The position numbers and the translations under genes were made by a program. 64,000 bases of DNA, from NCBI RefSeq assembly GCF_002803155.1, contig NZ_NNBP01000006.1, positions 1 through 64,000 on the forward strand. Reading direction: 5' to 3'. Each line of letters starts with the position of its first letter. Positions within the stretch are counted from its first letter, which is position 1. Positions 1-8,168 of the stretch are shown here, piece by piece. The notes below the pieces were generated by a model. The model saw only the letters and a program-made list of their open reading frames with translations. It did no database searches and was not told where the DNA came from. The DNA comes from Streptomyces sp. CB02959 (lineage in GTDB: Bacteria; Actinomycetota; Actinomycetes; Streptomycetales; Streptomycetaceae).

Positions 1-253
1 AGCCATCAGAAACGGCCTAGTTGAGCGCACCGTCGCGCCATCGCTCTGGGCGGTCGCCGGGAAGCCGCCGGGGGCCTGCGGGCGGGGCGGCACGGTGCGG
101 CCGTGTCGCGATCTTCGCATCGATTTCTCATCGTTCTCCGAAGTTCATTGCCGTGGGGCGCACTCCAGCACAGAATGCGCATGACAAATCCGGAGCGGCG
201 GAAGGGAACTGACGCCGCGCGACTTCCGGACACAGAGCTGAGAGGACCCCCAC

Positions 254-1132
254 ATGTATCGACCTCTCGTCGGCACCCTGGCCACCGCCGCACTGGGAGC
301 CGCCGCCCTAATGACCGCCACCCCGGCGGGCGCCGCCCCGGCCGGTGCCGCCGCGCACCACAAGCCCAAGCCCCCGCAGACCAAGGCCGTCGACTTCGCC
401 GGCACGGTGGCGCTGGACAACTGCTCCGGTTCGATCGTCAAGATGCCCACCTCGCAGCCGAACGACCCGGCGCTGGTGATGACCAACGGGCACTGCCTGG
501 AGACCGGGATGCCGTCCGCGGGCCAGGTGATAGTCGACCAGCCCTCCAGCCGCAGCTTCACCGTCCTGGACAAGTCCGCCGGCGACCTGGGCTCGATCCG
601 GGCCACCAAGGTCGTCTACTCGACGATGACCGACACGGACGTGACGCTGTACGAGACCGGCTCGACGTACGCGCAGATCGAGCAGAAGTACGGCATCAAG
701 CCGCTGGAGGTATCCACCGACCACCCCGCCAAGGGTGCCGCGATCACGGTCGTCTCCGGCTACTGGAAGAAGACCTACACCTGCGGCATCGACGGGTTTG
801 CGCCCACTCTCAAGGAGGGTGACTGGACCTGGAAGGACTCGGTCCGCTACACCCCGGAGTGCAAGGTGATCGGCGGCACCTCCGGGTCGCCGGTGGTCGA
901 CAACGCCACCGGCAAGGTCACCGCCATCAACAACACCATCAACGAGAACGGTGAGCGCTGCACCGTCAACAACCCGTGCGAGGTGGACGGGAGCGGCAAC
1001 GTCACCGTTCACGACGGGATCGGGTACGCGCAGGAGACCTACACCATCCCCAAGTGCTTCGGCACCGGCAACAAGCTCGACCTGAACGCCGCGGGTTGCA
1101 CCCTGCCCAAGCCGTCCGGCATCCGCCACTGA
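254..1132 (+). CDS. Secreted trypsin-like serine protease
   Basis: The 292-residue product starts with a Sec signal peptide (hydrophobic stretch about residues 6-27, Ala-rich cleavage region near 28-34), so it should act outside the cell. The chymotrypsin-fold triad is readable: His80 in TNGHC, Asp129 in TDTDV and Ser210 in GGTSGSP. Four downstream cysteines (about 177, 203, 237 and 243) could form disulfides. A GAGAGGA ribosome site precedes the ATG. The substrate is unknown. It is monocistronic and ends in a hairpin. Family assignment is secure from the triad. It is not closely similar to the two cytoplasmic-type proteases at 20.5-22.8 kb, which lack signal peptides. Confidence 0.9.
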   Translation: MYRPLVGTLATAALGAAALMTATPAGAAPAGAAAHHKPKPPQTKAVDFAGTVALDNCSGSIVKMPTSQPNDPALVMTNGHCLETGMPSAGQVIVDQPSSRSFTVLDKSAGDLGSIRATKVVYSTMTDTDVTLYETGSTYAQIEQKYGIKPLEVSTDHPAKGAAITVVSGYWKKTYTCGIDGFAPTLKEGDWTWKDSVRYTPECKVIGGTSGSPVVDNATGKVTAINNTINENGERCTVNNPCEVDGSGNVTVHDGIGYAQETYTIPKCFGTGNKLDLNAAGCTLPKPSGIRH

Positions 1133-1148
1133 CGGCAACGCGAACCTT

Positions 1149-1181
1149 CGCGGCCGGGCCACCCAGGGAGGCTCGGCCGCG
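1149..1181. terminator. Hairpin terminator after the secreted protease
   Basis: A 12-bp stem (1149-1160 with 1170-1181, one G-T wobble) encloses a 9-base loop 17 bases after the protease stop. It lies between convergent genes and could serve both. There is no T-tract, as is common in Streptomyces. Confidence 0.6.
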
Positions 1182-1214
1182 GCCGTCCGTGCCGTCGGTG
1201 ACGTACCGGCGGCG

Positions 1215-1853
1215 TCAGCCTCCACGGGTGGCGTAGCCGAGCGTTCGTTCGCCCAGGGTGTCCTCGACGATGTCGAGGAGTTCCAGTAGGGCCTCGGCGA
1301 TCGTGGCGGGCTTCTCGCCCGCCACGATGCGCCGGCCGATCTCGCTGTAGACCAACGAGTGGAACCAGCCGATCTGGCTGGCGACCACGCGCGGTGCCTG
1401 GTCGCCGGGCCCGGCGGCGGTCTCCTCGGCCAGGACCGCGGCGAGGGCGTCGGTCATCTGACGGCCGAGGTCCTCCAGGCGGGCGGTGAGCGTGGGGGCG
1501 GCCCGCATCATCTCGAAAACGGGGCCGAAGCCCGTGGTCAGGCCCACCTTCCGGTCGCGGCGCCGCAGTTCGTCCCGCAGCCGGCCGAGCACGGCCCGGG
1601 CGGCGGACTCGCCGGGCCGGCGGGCGCGCACGATGTCGGCGAGCCGCTGCGGGGACGCCTCGTCCGGCGGCAGGACGAGGTCCTCCTTGGCCTCGAAGTA
1701 GTTGTAGAGGGTGTTGATCGAGACGTCCGCCGCCGCCGCGACCTCGGCGATGGTGACGTTGTCGAAACCCCGCGCCACGAACAGCCCGAGGGCCGCCTCG
1801 GCGATGCGCTGCCGCGTCTGCCGCTTCTTCCGTTCCCGCAGACCTTCGCTCAC
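1215..1853 (-). CDS. TetR-family transcriptional regulator
   Basis: The 212-residue protein has a typical TetR N-terminal helix-turn-helix at about residues 10-56, with the family's TIAEVAAAADVS and TLYNYFEAKEDL segments, followed by an all-helical ligand-binding domain. The GTG start overlaps the stop of the kinase-like gene by 4 bases (GTGA), so the two are translationally coupled. It may regulate its own operon through the AT-rich dyad at 2714-2741. The ligand cannot be read from sequence. The frame stays open far upstream of 1853, but that part is antisense-like and overlaps the kinase gene, so the GTG is preferred. Confidence 0.85.
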   Translation of the reverse strand: MSEGLRERKKRQTRQRIAEAALGLFVARGFDNVTIAEVAAAADVSINTLYNYFEAKEDLVLPPDEASPQRLADIVRARRPGESAARAVLGRLRDELRRRDRKVGLTTGFGPVFEMMRAAPTLTARLEDLGRQMTDALAAVLAEETAAGPGDQAPRVVASQIGWFHSLVYSEIGRRIVAGEKPATIAEALLELLDIVEDTLGERTLGYATRGG

Positions 1854-2653
1854 GGCATGTCCTTGGGGAGCCACCGGGCGGACTCCCGTGCGCGGGAGGC
1901 GAGGTGGGTCACGTAGGCGTCGCGGACGTCGTCCGGGGTGCCGAACCCCGGCTCGTCGGCCAGCCATGCGTCCGGTACGGCGGCGACGACCCGGCGCAGC
2001 AGCTGCGGGGTCACCTGGTGCGCCAGCTCGGCGTCCGCCGCCGCCAGGTCGAGGCCGGGCGAGCCGAGCGCGTGCGACCGGAAGTCGTACGCCTTGCCGA
2101 CCGCGTCCGGCGCGCTCTCCCACCGGTGGTGGAACACCAGCGACGCGCCGTGGTCGATGAGCCACAGACGGGGCTCCTGGTGGCCGGAGGTCGGCCACGT
2201 CATGAGATTCGAGCTGTGCACCGTGCGGTCCACGTTCGCCGTGAACGCGTCCAGCCAGAGGATTCTGGCGGACTCCACCGGGTCGACGTCCGACGCACCC
2301 GGTACACCCGGCGCGTAGTCGGCGGCTCCCGGCAGGTAGTCCATGCCGAGGTTGAGTCCCGCGCTGGCGTGCAGCAGGTCCTGCACCTCCTCGTGCGGTT
2401 CCCCGGCGGCGACCGACGGATCGAAGTGCACCAGCACCAACTCCGGTACCCGCAGCCCGAGATGACGTGCCAGCTCGCCCACGATGATCTCGGCGACGAG
2501 TGCCTTGCGCCCCTGTGCCGAGCCGGTGAACTTGACGACGTACGTCCCCAGGTCGTCGGCCTCGACGACGCCCGGCACGGAGCCGCCGCTCCGCAGCGGG
2601 GTCACGTACCGGACGGCCGTCACCGTGCGCAGCCCGTCCGAGGGTGTCTCCAT
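1850..2653 (-). CDS. HipA-like kinase (orphan, no HipB)
   Basis: The 267-residue protein resembles the compact HipA-type kinases of actinobacteria. Visible kinase elements are Lys41 in GTYVVKF (ATP binding), a catalytic loop DAFTANVDR (Asp135, Asp142) with HSSNL after it (Asn149), and Asp167 in LIDHG, equivalent to the metal-binding DFG Asp. Classical HipA proteins are about 440 residues and have an N-terminal subdomain and a HipB antitoxin next door. Here both are absent and a TetR gene follows instead. ATG 2653 is chosen because it precedes the first conserved segment and has GGAAC upstream. Substrate unknown; a protein or small-molecule kinase are both possible. Confidence 0.7.
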   Translation of the reverse strand: METPSDGLRTVTAVRYVTPLRSGGSVPGVVEADDLGTYVVKFTGSAQGRKALVAEIIVGELARHLGLRVPELVLVHFDPSVAAGEPHEEVQDLLHASAGLNLGMDYLPGAADYAPGVPGASDVDPVESARILWLDAFTANVDRTVHSSNLMTWPTSGHQEPRLWLIDHGASLVFHHRWESAPDAVGKAYDFRSHALGSPGLDLAAADAELAHQVTPQLLRRVVAAVPDAWLADEPGFGTPDDVRDAYVTHLASRARESARWLPKDMP

Positions 2654-2713
2654 ACGTTCCTGCCCGCCTCTGCCCCGGTGGCTCGCGCCCCTCGCCAAAA
2701 AGTGAAATGCATT

Positions 2714-2741
2714 GCAAATATACAACGCGCTATATTTTTGC
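2714..2741. promoter_or_regulatory. AT-rich inverted repeat in a divergent promoter
   Basis: GCAAATATA (2714-2722) and TATATTTTTGC (2731-2741) form an imperfect dyad in a conspicuously AT-rich island between the divergent kinase/TetR operon and the 74-residue gene. The position suits an operator, for example of the TetR protein, overlapping -10 regions. No binding evidence exists. Confidence 0.45.
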
Positions 2742-2767
2742 GGACCGAGCTTCCACGGGAGGGGACG

Positions 2768-2992
2768 ATGACGGTGATGACGGACGGGCACGATGCCGCG
2801 GTGGGACGCGCCAACGCGGCGCTGGAGACGTACACGCTCTCGGGCGACGGCTGGCAGCGCAGTCCCGGCGAGACCCTGCGGCACGTGCTCGCCGACCTCC
2901 TGCACTGGTGTGACGACACCCAGCGCGACTTCGACGCCGCCCTGGAGCAGGCACGCGCCCGGTATGCCGGAGAGCGCCCGCCACGCGGGTAG
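2768..2992 (+). CDS. Small conserved-type hypothetical protein (74 aa)
   Basis: This 74-residue acidic, helical, cytoplasmic protein starts at an ATG preceded by GGGAGGGGA, a good ribosome site. A central segment (about residues 33-45, ETLRHVLADLLHW) reads as an amphipathic helix, followed by DDTQRDFDAALEQA. No catalytic motif is visible. It is divergent from the HipA-like kinase across the AT-rich dyad, so it could be co-regulated with it or even be its partner, but that is inference. Real coding is supported by the strong ribosome site and codon bias. Confidence 0.65.
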   Translation: MTVMTDGHDAAVGRANAALETYTLSGDGWQRSPGETLRHVLADLLHWCDDTQRDFDAALEQARARYAGERPPRG

Positions 2993-3025
2993 GCCGCGGG
3001 GCGCGCGCCGCCAAGGCGCGAGGGC

Positions 3026-3748
3026 TTACGGGTGGTACTTCTCCTCGACCGTGTTGGCCGTACCGGACTTGCGGTCCATGGTGACGCGGACGGTCACGCT
3101 GCTGGTCTTGGCGGCCTTCTCCAGCTGGTCCAGGGTGCACTTCGAGGAGCCGTAGCCGTCCTTGCCGACCGTCACGGTCCCGTCGTCGACGGAGCAGATC
3201 GCGGCCGCGCCGAGGATCTTCGTGTCGTCGGCGATGAAGAATGCCTGCTCCATGCCGCCGCCCTGGGGCTTGACGGTCAGCTTGCCGGGCGCGAGGTACT
3301 GCAGCTTGCCGATGAGCGTGCGGTGGTTGCCCGCGTGGGCGACGCCGCCCCCGCCGGAGGCCGAGCCACTGCCGGTGCTACCGCCGGAGGCCGAGCCACT
3401 GCCGGTGCTACCGCCGGAGGCCGAGCCACTGCCGGTGCTACCGCCGGAGGCCGACCCGCCGCCGGTGCTGCCGCCGGTCCCGGAACCCGCGCCGTTGCCG
3501 GTGGAGGGTGCCGTGGCGGACTGGCCGCCGTTCTGGCCCTGCGCGCCGGAGTTGCCCGAGGAGGAGCCGTTCGTGGGCTGGACCGAGGGCGAGGAGCCGG
3601 CGGCGCCCGCGGCCCCGGAGTCCGGCCCGCAGGCGGTGACTCCCAGGCCCAGTGCCGCGGCGGCGACGAGCGCTGCGGCGACGCGGCGACCGGCGCGGCC
3701 GCGGAGGCGGTTGGTGGTGTCGGTGTTGGTGTTGGTGGTGTTGTTCAT
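3026..3748 (-). CDS. Secreted lipoprotein with Gly/Ser repeat linker
   Basis: The 240-residue product has a cationic N-terminus, a hydrophobic segment (about residues 22-38) and a lipobox ending in Cys40 (GVTAC), so it is probably a membrane-anchored lipoprotein. Residues about 40-135 are a low-complexity Gly/Ser/Thr/Asn linker containing ten-residue repeats SASGGSTGSG. The C-terminal 100 residues (from LIGKLQYLAPGKLTV) form a small globular domain with two cysteines (in AICSVDD and SSKCTLD) and no recognised motif. The N-terminus also carries an NTNTDTTN stretch. Function unknown. Confidence 0.75.
   Translation of the reverse strand: MNNTTNTNTDTTNRLRGRAGRRVAAALVAAAALGLGVTACGPDSGAAGAAGSSPSVQPTNGSSSGNSGAQGQNGGQSATAPSTGNGAGSGTGGSTGGGSASGGSTGSGSASGGSTGSGSASGGSTGSGSASGGGGVAHAGNHRTLIGKLQYLAPGKLTVKPQGGGMEQAFFIADDTKILGAAAICSVDDGTVTVGKDGYGSSKCTLDQLEKAAKTSSVTVRVTMDRKSGTANTVEEKYHP
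3351..3470. repeat. Tandem 30-bp repeat inside the lipoprotein gene
   Basis: Four contiguous 30-bp units: 3351-3380, 3381-3410 and 3411-3440 are identical, and 3441-3470 is degenerate. They encode ten-residue Gly/Ser steps of the linker and stay in frame. Identical copies suggest recent slippage and length polymorphism between strains. Confidence 0.95.
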
Positions 3749-3966
3749 CGGGTCTCCCGTTGCTCTGTTCTCCCGTGTCGCTCCCGGGCAGCACCCAGCT
3801 TCGAAGACCGGGTTGGCGTTCCGCTAACGGACGGCTAATGCGGCGCGTCGGCGCACGGCGCACCGCCCGCACGGCGGCGCGCTCGCCGCCGACGACATCG
3901 GCGACACGCCCCGACAGCCGTGCCCCGCAGGAAAATCGCTTGCCTGTCGGACCGCCGCTCAGAATC

Positions 3967-4536
3967 ATGCGCATGATGAGCGACATACCCGAGCGGTGGA
4001 CCCAGGCCAGCGTCTACCCCGACATGTGGGCGGACCCCGACGACGACCCCCGCGACAGTGCCGAAGCCGTCGTGGAAGGCGAGTTGGCGACGCTGCAGGA
4101 CTACCTGACCAACTATCGACTGACCCTGCGGATGAAGTGCGAGGGGTTGAACCCGGAGCAACTGGCGCGCCGGTCGGTGCCGCCGTCGACCATGTCCCTG
4201 CTGGGCCTGGTCCGCCATCTCGCGGAGGTGGAACGGGACTGGCGCAACTGGATCGCGCCGGGAGATCCGGAACCGAAGCTGTACGGTGCGGGCGACGGCG
4301 ACTTCGAGGGCGCCGCCGCGGAGCAGGCGCTCGTGGACGGCGCGTTCGCCGACCTCGTCCGCGAACAGGCGGCAACCGATGCGGCGTTGGCCGAGCACCC
4401 GGATCTGGGCGCGCGGGTGGGTCGCGAGGACACCGTGATCCGGGAGCTCCTGGTGCACCGGGTCGAGGAGTACGCCCGCCACTGCGGACACGCCGATCTG
4501 CTGCGCGAATGCATCGACGGCCGGGTGGGGCAGTAG
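3967..4536 (+). CDS. DinB/DUF664-family protein
   Basis: The 189-residue protein has the four-helix DinB-like layout: LVRHLAEVERDW in the second helix and LLVHRVEEYARHCGHADLLRE in the last, with the spaced histidines that bind a divalent metal in this family. Members include mycothiol- or bacillithiol-dependent transferases and many of unknown substrate, so a thiol-transfer or detoxification role is only family knowledge. Three in-frame ATGs (3967, 3973, 3976) are possible and none has a strong ribosome site. It is monocistronic and followed by the perfect dyad at 4589-4628. Confidence 0.8.
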   Translation: MRMMSDIPERWTQASVYPDMWADPDDDPRDSAEAVVEGELATLQDYLTNYRLTLRMKCEGLNPEQLARRSVPPSTMSLLGLVRHLAEVERDWRNWIAPGDPEPKLYGAGDGDFEGAAAEQALVDGAFADLVREQAATDAALAEHPDLGARVGREDTVIRELLVHRVEEYARHCGHADLLRECIDGRVGQ

Positions 4537-4588
4537 CACACCCGGCTCACCGACTGAGGCCACCACCCACGGCGCGCCGCGACATACC

Positions 4589-4628
4589 CTGATGGGTCGT
4601 CAGATTGATCTAGCTGACGACCCATCAG
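4589..4628. promoter_or_regulatory. Perfect 15-bp inverted repeat (operator or terminator)
   Basis: CTGATGGGTCGTCAG (4589-4603) and its exact complement CTGACGACCCATCAG (4614-4628) flank a 10-base spacer. It lies 53 bases after the DinB stop and just before AT-rich DNA and a possible small membrane protein. Only moderate GC and a following AT-rich run argue for a protein-binding site; position also allows a terminator. Confidence 0.6.
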
Positions 4629-4632
4629 ATAT

Positions 4633-4839
4633 TTGCTCAAGCTGCACTGTTGTGATTTCTTTCGCCGATTCCCCTCGCTCATCCCGGTCGCCGACCAACC
4701 ACTTCTCGCGGCGGCGAACCTCTCTGCCGATATCGCTGGACGGTTTTCGCCACAGGGGTTTTCATTGTGGCTCCTCGCCGCCGTCCCGGTCGCCGCCGCC
4801 GTGCTGTACGCCATGGCCCACCGGGAGCGGAACGGCTGA
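4633..4839 (+). CDS. Possible small membrane protein
   Basis: An open frame of up to 68 residues ends in a convincing transmembrane helix (SLWLLAAVPVAAAVLYAMAH) followed by a charged tail RERNG. The first part reads LSADIAGRFSPQGF. The start is uncertain: a TTG at 4633 has no good ribosome site. A perfect 17-bp hairpin follows about 95 bases downstream, which supports transcription of this stretch. Nothing else is seen in the 496 bases between the DinB gene and the PLP enzyme gene besides the two inverted repeats. Confidence 0.35.
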   Translation: MLKLHCCDFFRRFPSLIPVADQPLLAAANLSADIAGRFSPQGFSLWLLAAVPVAAAVLYAMAHRERNG

Positions 4840-4934
4840 GGGCACGAAGACGCGTGCCGCCGACATGCCTTCCGCGGTGCCGGCGGAGCCGGACCCGGCC
4901 CCGCCGACAGGACCGCACCCCGTCGACGGCGGGC

Positions 4935-4974
4935 AGCCGTGCCCACGCCGCGAGTTGGCGGCGTGGGCACGGCT
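4935..4974. terminator. Perfect 17-bp hairpin
   Basis: Arms 4935-4951 and 4958-4974 are exact complements around a 6-base loop. It lies 59 bases upstream of the PLP enzyme start, so it insulates that gene from transcription coming from the left. Confidence 0.7.
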
Positions 4975-5032
4975 CGCGGCGCGCTGGCGGGAGCCCGCTC
5001 CCGGGCTACGGCCTTTCCGGCAGACTGCTGCG

Positions 5033-6031
5033 ATGGACGTCTACGAATCCCTTGTCGACGTGGTCGGCAACACCCCGCTGGTACGCCTCAACCGGATCAC
5101 CGCGGGCCTCTCCGCGCCGATCTACGCGAAGTTGGAGTACGTCAACCCGGGCGGCAGCGTCAAGGACCGCATCGCGCTGTCCATGGTGCGGGCCGCCGAG
5201 GACGCCGGGCTGCTGCGGCCGGGCGGCACCATCGTGGAGACCACCTCGGGCAACACCGGGGTGGGCCTGGCCATGGTGGCGGCGCAGCGCGGCTACCGCT
5301 GCGTGTTCACCCTGCCGGAGAAGAGCAGCGCCGAGAAGGTGGCGGTGCTGCGCGCCTACGGGGCCGAGGTCGTGGTCTGCCCCGGCGACGTGCCCCGCGA
5401 GCACCCCGACCACCCCAGGGCGACAGCGGCGCGGATCGCCCGGACCACTCCTGGCGCGTGGCTGGCCGACCAGTACAACAATCCCGCCAACCCCCGTGCG
5501 CACCACGGCAGTACCGGCCCGGAGCTGTGGCGGCAGACCGAGGGCCGGCTCACGCACCTGGTGGCGGGCGTCGGCACCGGCGGCACCATCAGCGGCACCG
5601 GCGGCTACCTCAAGGAGGTCAGCGGCGGCCGGGTCCGCGTGATCGGCGCCGACCCGGAGGCCTCCGTCTACTCGGGCGGGCCCGGCACCGCCTACGCGGT
5701 GGAGAGCATCGGCCTGTTCCGCCATCCCGAGACGGTGGACGACTCCTGGCCGGAGTCGTTCCACACCGATGTGGTGGACCGGTTCGAGCGGATCAGCGAC
5801 CGCGACTCGCTGCTGACCGCCCGCCGACTGGCCCGCGAGGAAGGGCTGTTGGTGGGCGCGTCGGCCGGCACCGCGGTGGCCGCCGGACTCCGGGTCGCCG
5901 CCGGACTCGGTCCGGACGACCTGGTCGTCGTGGTGATCCCGGACTCCGGCCGCAACTACCTGAGCAAGGTCTTCGACGACGCCTGGCTGCGCGAGCAGAT
6001 CGGCGAGGAGCGCCCGGCCGGCGGGGCGTGA
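5033..6031 (+). CDS. Cysteine synthase / cystathionine beta-synthase family PLP enzyme
   Basis: The 332-residue protein is a fold-type II PLP enzyme that joins or splits sulfur amino acids by beta-replacement. The Schiff-base lysine is Lys44 in GGSVKDR; the substrate-carboxylate loop TSGNTG is at 71-76; the phosphate-binding GTGGTISGTG is at 181-190; and the C-terminal PDSGRNYLSK is conserved. It lacks the C-terminal CBS (Bateman) domains of many actinobacterial cystathionine beta-synthases, ending shortly after DDAWL. The family contains O-acetylserine sulfhydrylases, cystathionine beta-synthases and siderophore-type Dap synthases; there is no neighbouring gene that settles which. Confidence 0.85.
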   Translation: MDVYESLVDVVGNTPLVRLNRITAGLSAPIYAKLEYVNPGGSVKDRIALSMVRAAEDAGLLRPGGTIVETTSGNTGVGLAMVAAQRGYRCVFTLPEKSSAEKVAVLRAYGAEVVVCPGDVPREHPDHPRATAARIARTTPGAWLADQYNNPANPRAHHGSTGPELWRQTEGRLTHLVAGVGTGGTISGTGGYLKEVSGGRVRVIGADPEASVYSGGPGTAYAVESIGLFRHPETVDDSWPESFHTDVVDRFERISDRDSLLTARRLAREEGLLVGASAGTAVAAGLRVAAGLGPDDLVVVVIPDSGRNYLSKVFDDAWLREQIGEERPAGGA

Positions 6032-6146
6032 TCGGCCGGCACATCGAGAATCCGGTGCGAGGAGAGCACCGAGGGCGGCCGCCGACGCGGCGATCGAGAC
6101 GTGACGGGTGCTGTCGTCGACCTCTGAACTGGCAGCATGCCGTGTC

Positions 6147-6686
6147 ATGGCAGACGACAGCACGAGTCGGTTTCAGGCGGGTCGGACGGGGCTCATCGTC
6201 AGGATCCCGGAGGCGGAGCCGGCCGTCCGCGCATGGCGTGAGCGGTTCGATCCGTCAGCCCGAGCAGGGGTTCCGGCGCATGTCACGGTGCTCTTCCCGT
6301 TCCTCGACGCGAGCCGGATAGACGCGCGTGTCCGGGGCGCCCTCGCCGACCTGCTCGGCAGGCACCACGCCTTCGACCTTCGGTTTGAGGGCTGCGGGCG
6401 TTTCCCGGGAGTGCTGTATCTCGCTCCTGAGCCGGACACGCAGTTGCGGCGGCTTACCGAGGTGGTCGCCGACCGGTGGCCCGAAGCTCCGCCCTACGGC
6501 GGCAGGTTCACCGACGTCGTGCCCCACCTGACCGTCGCCGACGGTCAGGACGATGCGGTTCTGGCGGAGATCGAGGCCGGCCTGCCGAGCAGCCTCCCCT
6601 TCACCTCCCGAGTCACGTCGGTCGACCTCATGGTGCATGACGGCGCGACATGGCAGGAGAGGGCATCGTTCGCACTCCTTGAATGA
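6147..6686 (+). CDS. 2H phosphoesterase / 2'-5' RNA ligase-like protein
   Basis: The 179-residue protein carries the two HxT motifs that define the 2H superfamily: His45-Val-Thr47 in PAHVTVLFPF and His127-Leu-Thr129 in PHLTVAD. Members act on RNA 2',3' ends or cyclic nucleotides. ATG 6147 gives a start just before the conserved beta strand (TGLIVRIPE); the upstream extension in frame is not conserved-looking. It stands alone, and the physiological substrate is unknown. Confidence 0.8.
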   Translation: MADDSTSRFQAGRTGLIVRIPEAEPAVRAWRERFDPSARAGVPAHVTVLFPFLDASRIDARVRGALADLLGRHHAFDLRFEGCGRFPGVLYLAPEPDTQLRRLTEVVADRWPEAPPYGGRFTDVVPHLTVADGQDDAVLAEIEAGLPSSLPFTSRVTSVDLMVHDGATWQERASFALLE

Positions 6687-6876
6687 CCGGGGCGTGAGCC
6701 CGACCGGTGGTGTGCCCGCTCGTACACCAGGCCGGGGCGAGGTCCGCAACTTTGTGGCTTCTGCCAGTACGGCGGTCCGCGGGGGTCCGGAGAGACTGCC
6801 CGCCAGAGGCCGCGGCGTGCCCCGGGCGCGGGTGCCGGGGCCGGGGACGTCGTGAAACACAGGGGAGGTCAGCACG

Positions 6877-7299
6877 GTGAGCGTGCAGCAGTATGACGAG
6901 ATCGGTGAGGCGTTCGAGGGCTTCAAGTCCCTTCCGCTGGCGCATTACGCCGAGGTGCCCGGGTTCCTGGCCATGGTCGGGGACGTGCGCGGGAAGTCGG
7001 TCCTCGACCTGGCCTCCGGCACCGGCTTCTACAGCAGGGAGTTCAGGCGGCGCGGCGCCACGGAGGTGCTCGGAGTCGACATCGCCGGTGAAATGGTCGC
7101 CGCCGCAAGGGAGTTCGAGGAGCGCGAACCGCTGGGCGTGCGCTACGAGGTGGGCGATGTCGCCGAACTCCGGCCCCTCGGGCGGCGCCTCGACGTGGCC
7201 ACGGCGGTGCAGCTGCTCAACTATGCGGATGCTGCGCTGCCGCGCCTGACGATCGACCGGCCGGCCCGGTGCCGGGGGTGCGGCCGGGCGGTGCGGTGA
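6877..7299 (+). pseudogene. Truncated SAM-dependent methyltransferase
   Basis: The first 110 residues are a good class I methyltransferase: VLDLASGTGFYSREF is motif I, GVDIAGEM the acidic strand 2 loop, and DVATAVQLLNY motif post-II. After NYADA (about residue 113) the similarity to the family stops abruptly, and the frame ends after a Cys/Arg-rich tail. Full-length relatives are around 240 residues, so the C-terminal half of the fold is missing, probably through a deletion. A GTG start with GGGGAGG upstream is intact. It is unlikely to be an active enzyme. Confidence 0.7.
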
Positions 7300-7433
7300 C
7301 CATTCCGGCGGTGTTGCGTTGGTCTTGGAAGCCGGTTGGTCCCGGAGACCACTGGGTGAGGTCGGGGGCGTGCGTCGCCGTGGTTGGGCCCGGCGTGCGT
7401 CCCCGACAGACGTCGGCGGGCGGCGCGCCCCTC

Positions 7434-7466
7434 GTGTCCGCGGATGCGCTCGGCCTCCGCGGACAC
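7434..7466. terminator. Hairpin downstream of the 58-aa gene
   Basis: GTGTCCGCGGA (7434-7444) and TCCGCGGACAC (7456-7466) are perfect complements with an 11-base loop. They sit 9 bases after the stop of the minus-strand 58-aa gene. Confidence 0.65.
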
Positions 7467-7474
7467 CCGGCCCT

Positions 7475-7651
7475 TCAGATCTCGGTGACCGCCTGCGCCC
7501 GTAGGCCGCCCGCGATCCGCTGCCACTTCGTGAAGACTTCCAGCAGTTCGTCCGCCGGCGCCCGATCCAGCTCCGCGTCGAATCGCCGGGCGAGGGACGG
7601 GCTGGCGAGCGCCTCACGAATACGCTCGATGGTCCATGGCACGGTGCTCAT
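7475..7651 (-). CDS. Small conserved-type protein, 58 aa
   Basis: The ATG at 7651 follows GAGGAAGGT, a strong ribosome site. The 58 residues contain WTIERIREALASP and ELLEVFTKWQRIA, two amphipathic helices, with no signal peptide and no metal motif. Proteins of this size and pattern occur widely in Streptomyces, but no function is known to me. It is single-gene and ends in a perfect hairpin. Confidence 0.7.
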   Translation of the reverse strand: MSTVPWTIERIREALASPSLARRFDAELDRAPADELLEVFTKWQRIAGGLRAQAVTEI

Positions 7652-8168
7652 ACCTTCCTCCCGTTCCGGGATTGTGAAGCTGTCAAAGATAGCGGGCCGG
7701 TCGGGCCCTTGAATGCCTTTCCGTCCGCGGCAACCCGAAGAGGCGAACAGGCGGACGCGTGCCGCTCGCGGGGCAGGCGAGCGGGGCTCGGGCGTTGCGA
7801 CGGTTACCCGCCGGTCGGCCGCCGTGGTGGACTCCGGCGGCGGGCCCCGGTGTGCGGCAGTGCGGCGCTCGGGTGACGCCGCGGGCGAGCCTTGCCGGTC
7901 GGGGCCGGGATCGCCGTTCGGGGGAGCCGTCGGAGGTCCGGCGCGGGGTGGCGTGGCGGGGTGGCTTGTGCGGGCGGGTGCCGTGGGCGGCCGTCGGGGG
8001 TGGGCGGGGACGCGCCGGAGGTGCGAACGGTCCCGGTGGCGTTGATCCTGAAGCAGAGGAGTCGCACGTCGCGGCGACGACGCACCGGGCGACGGCACAG
8101 GGAATGAGTACTGCGTACCTGACGAGGCAGCGTGTCGCGGCACCGTCGTGACAGCGGAACGGACGCAC
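7652..8168. other. 517-base stretch without a convincing gene
   Basis: Only overlapping GC-driven open frames occur here. The stretch holds the promoters of the divergent 58-aa gene and the ClpC-type gene. One 8-bp hairpin is present (CCGCTCGC 7762-7769 with GCGAGCGG 7777-7784). I saw no CIRCE, HspR (HAIR) or CtsR-like box that would explain heat-shock control. Confidence 0.5.

Noticed and set aside
1..253. Gene in the first 253 bases
   Set aside because: Open frames there are short and lack codon bias or start signals; it looks like a promoter region of the secreted protease.
3351..3470. Possible CRISPR
   Set aside because: Units are contiguous, without spacers, and in frame within a gene.
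3162..3827. Plus-strand frame with PPEAEPLPVL repeats
   Set aside because: The repeats are the complement of the lipoprotein linker; the minus strand has a signal peptide and lipobox.
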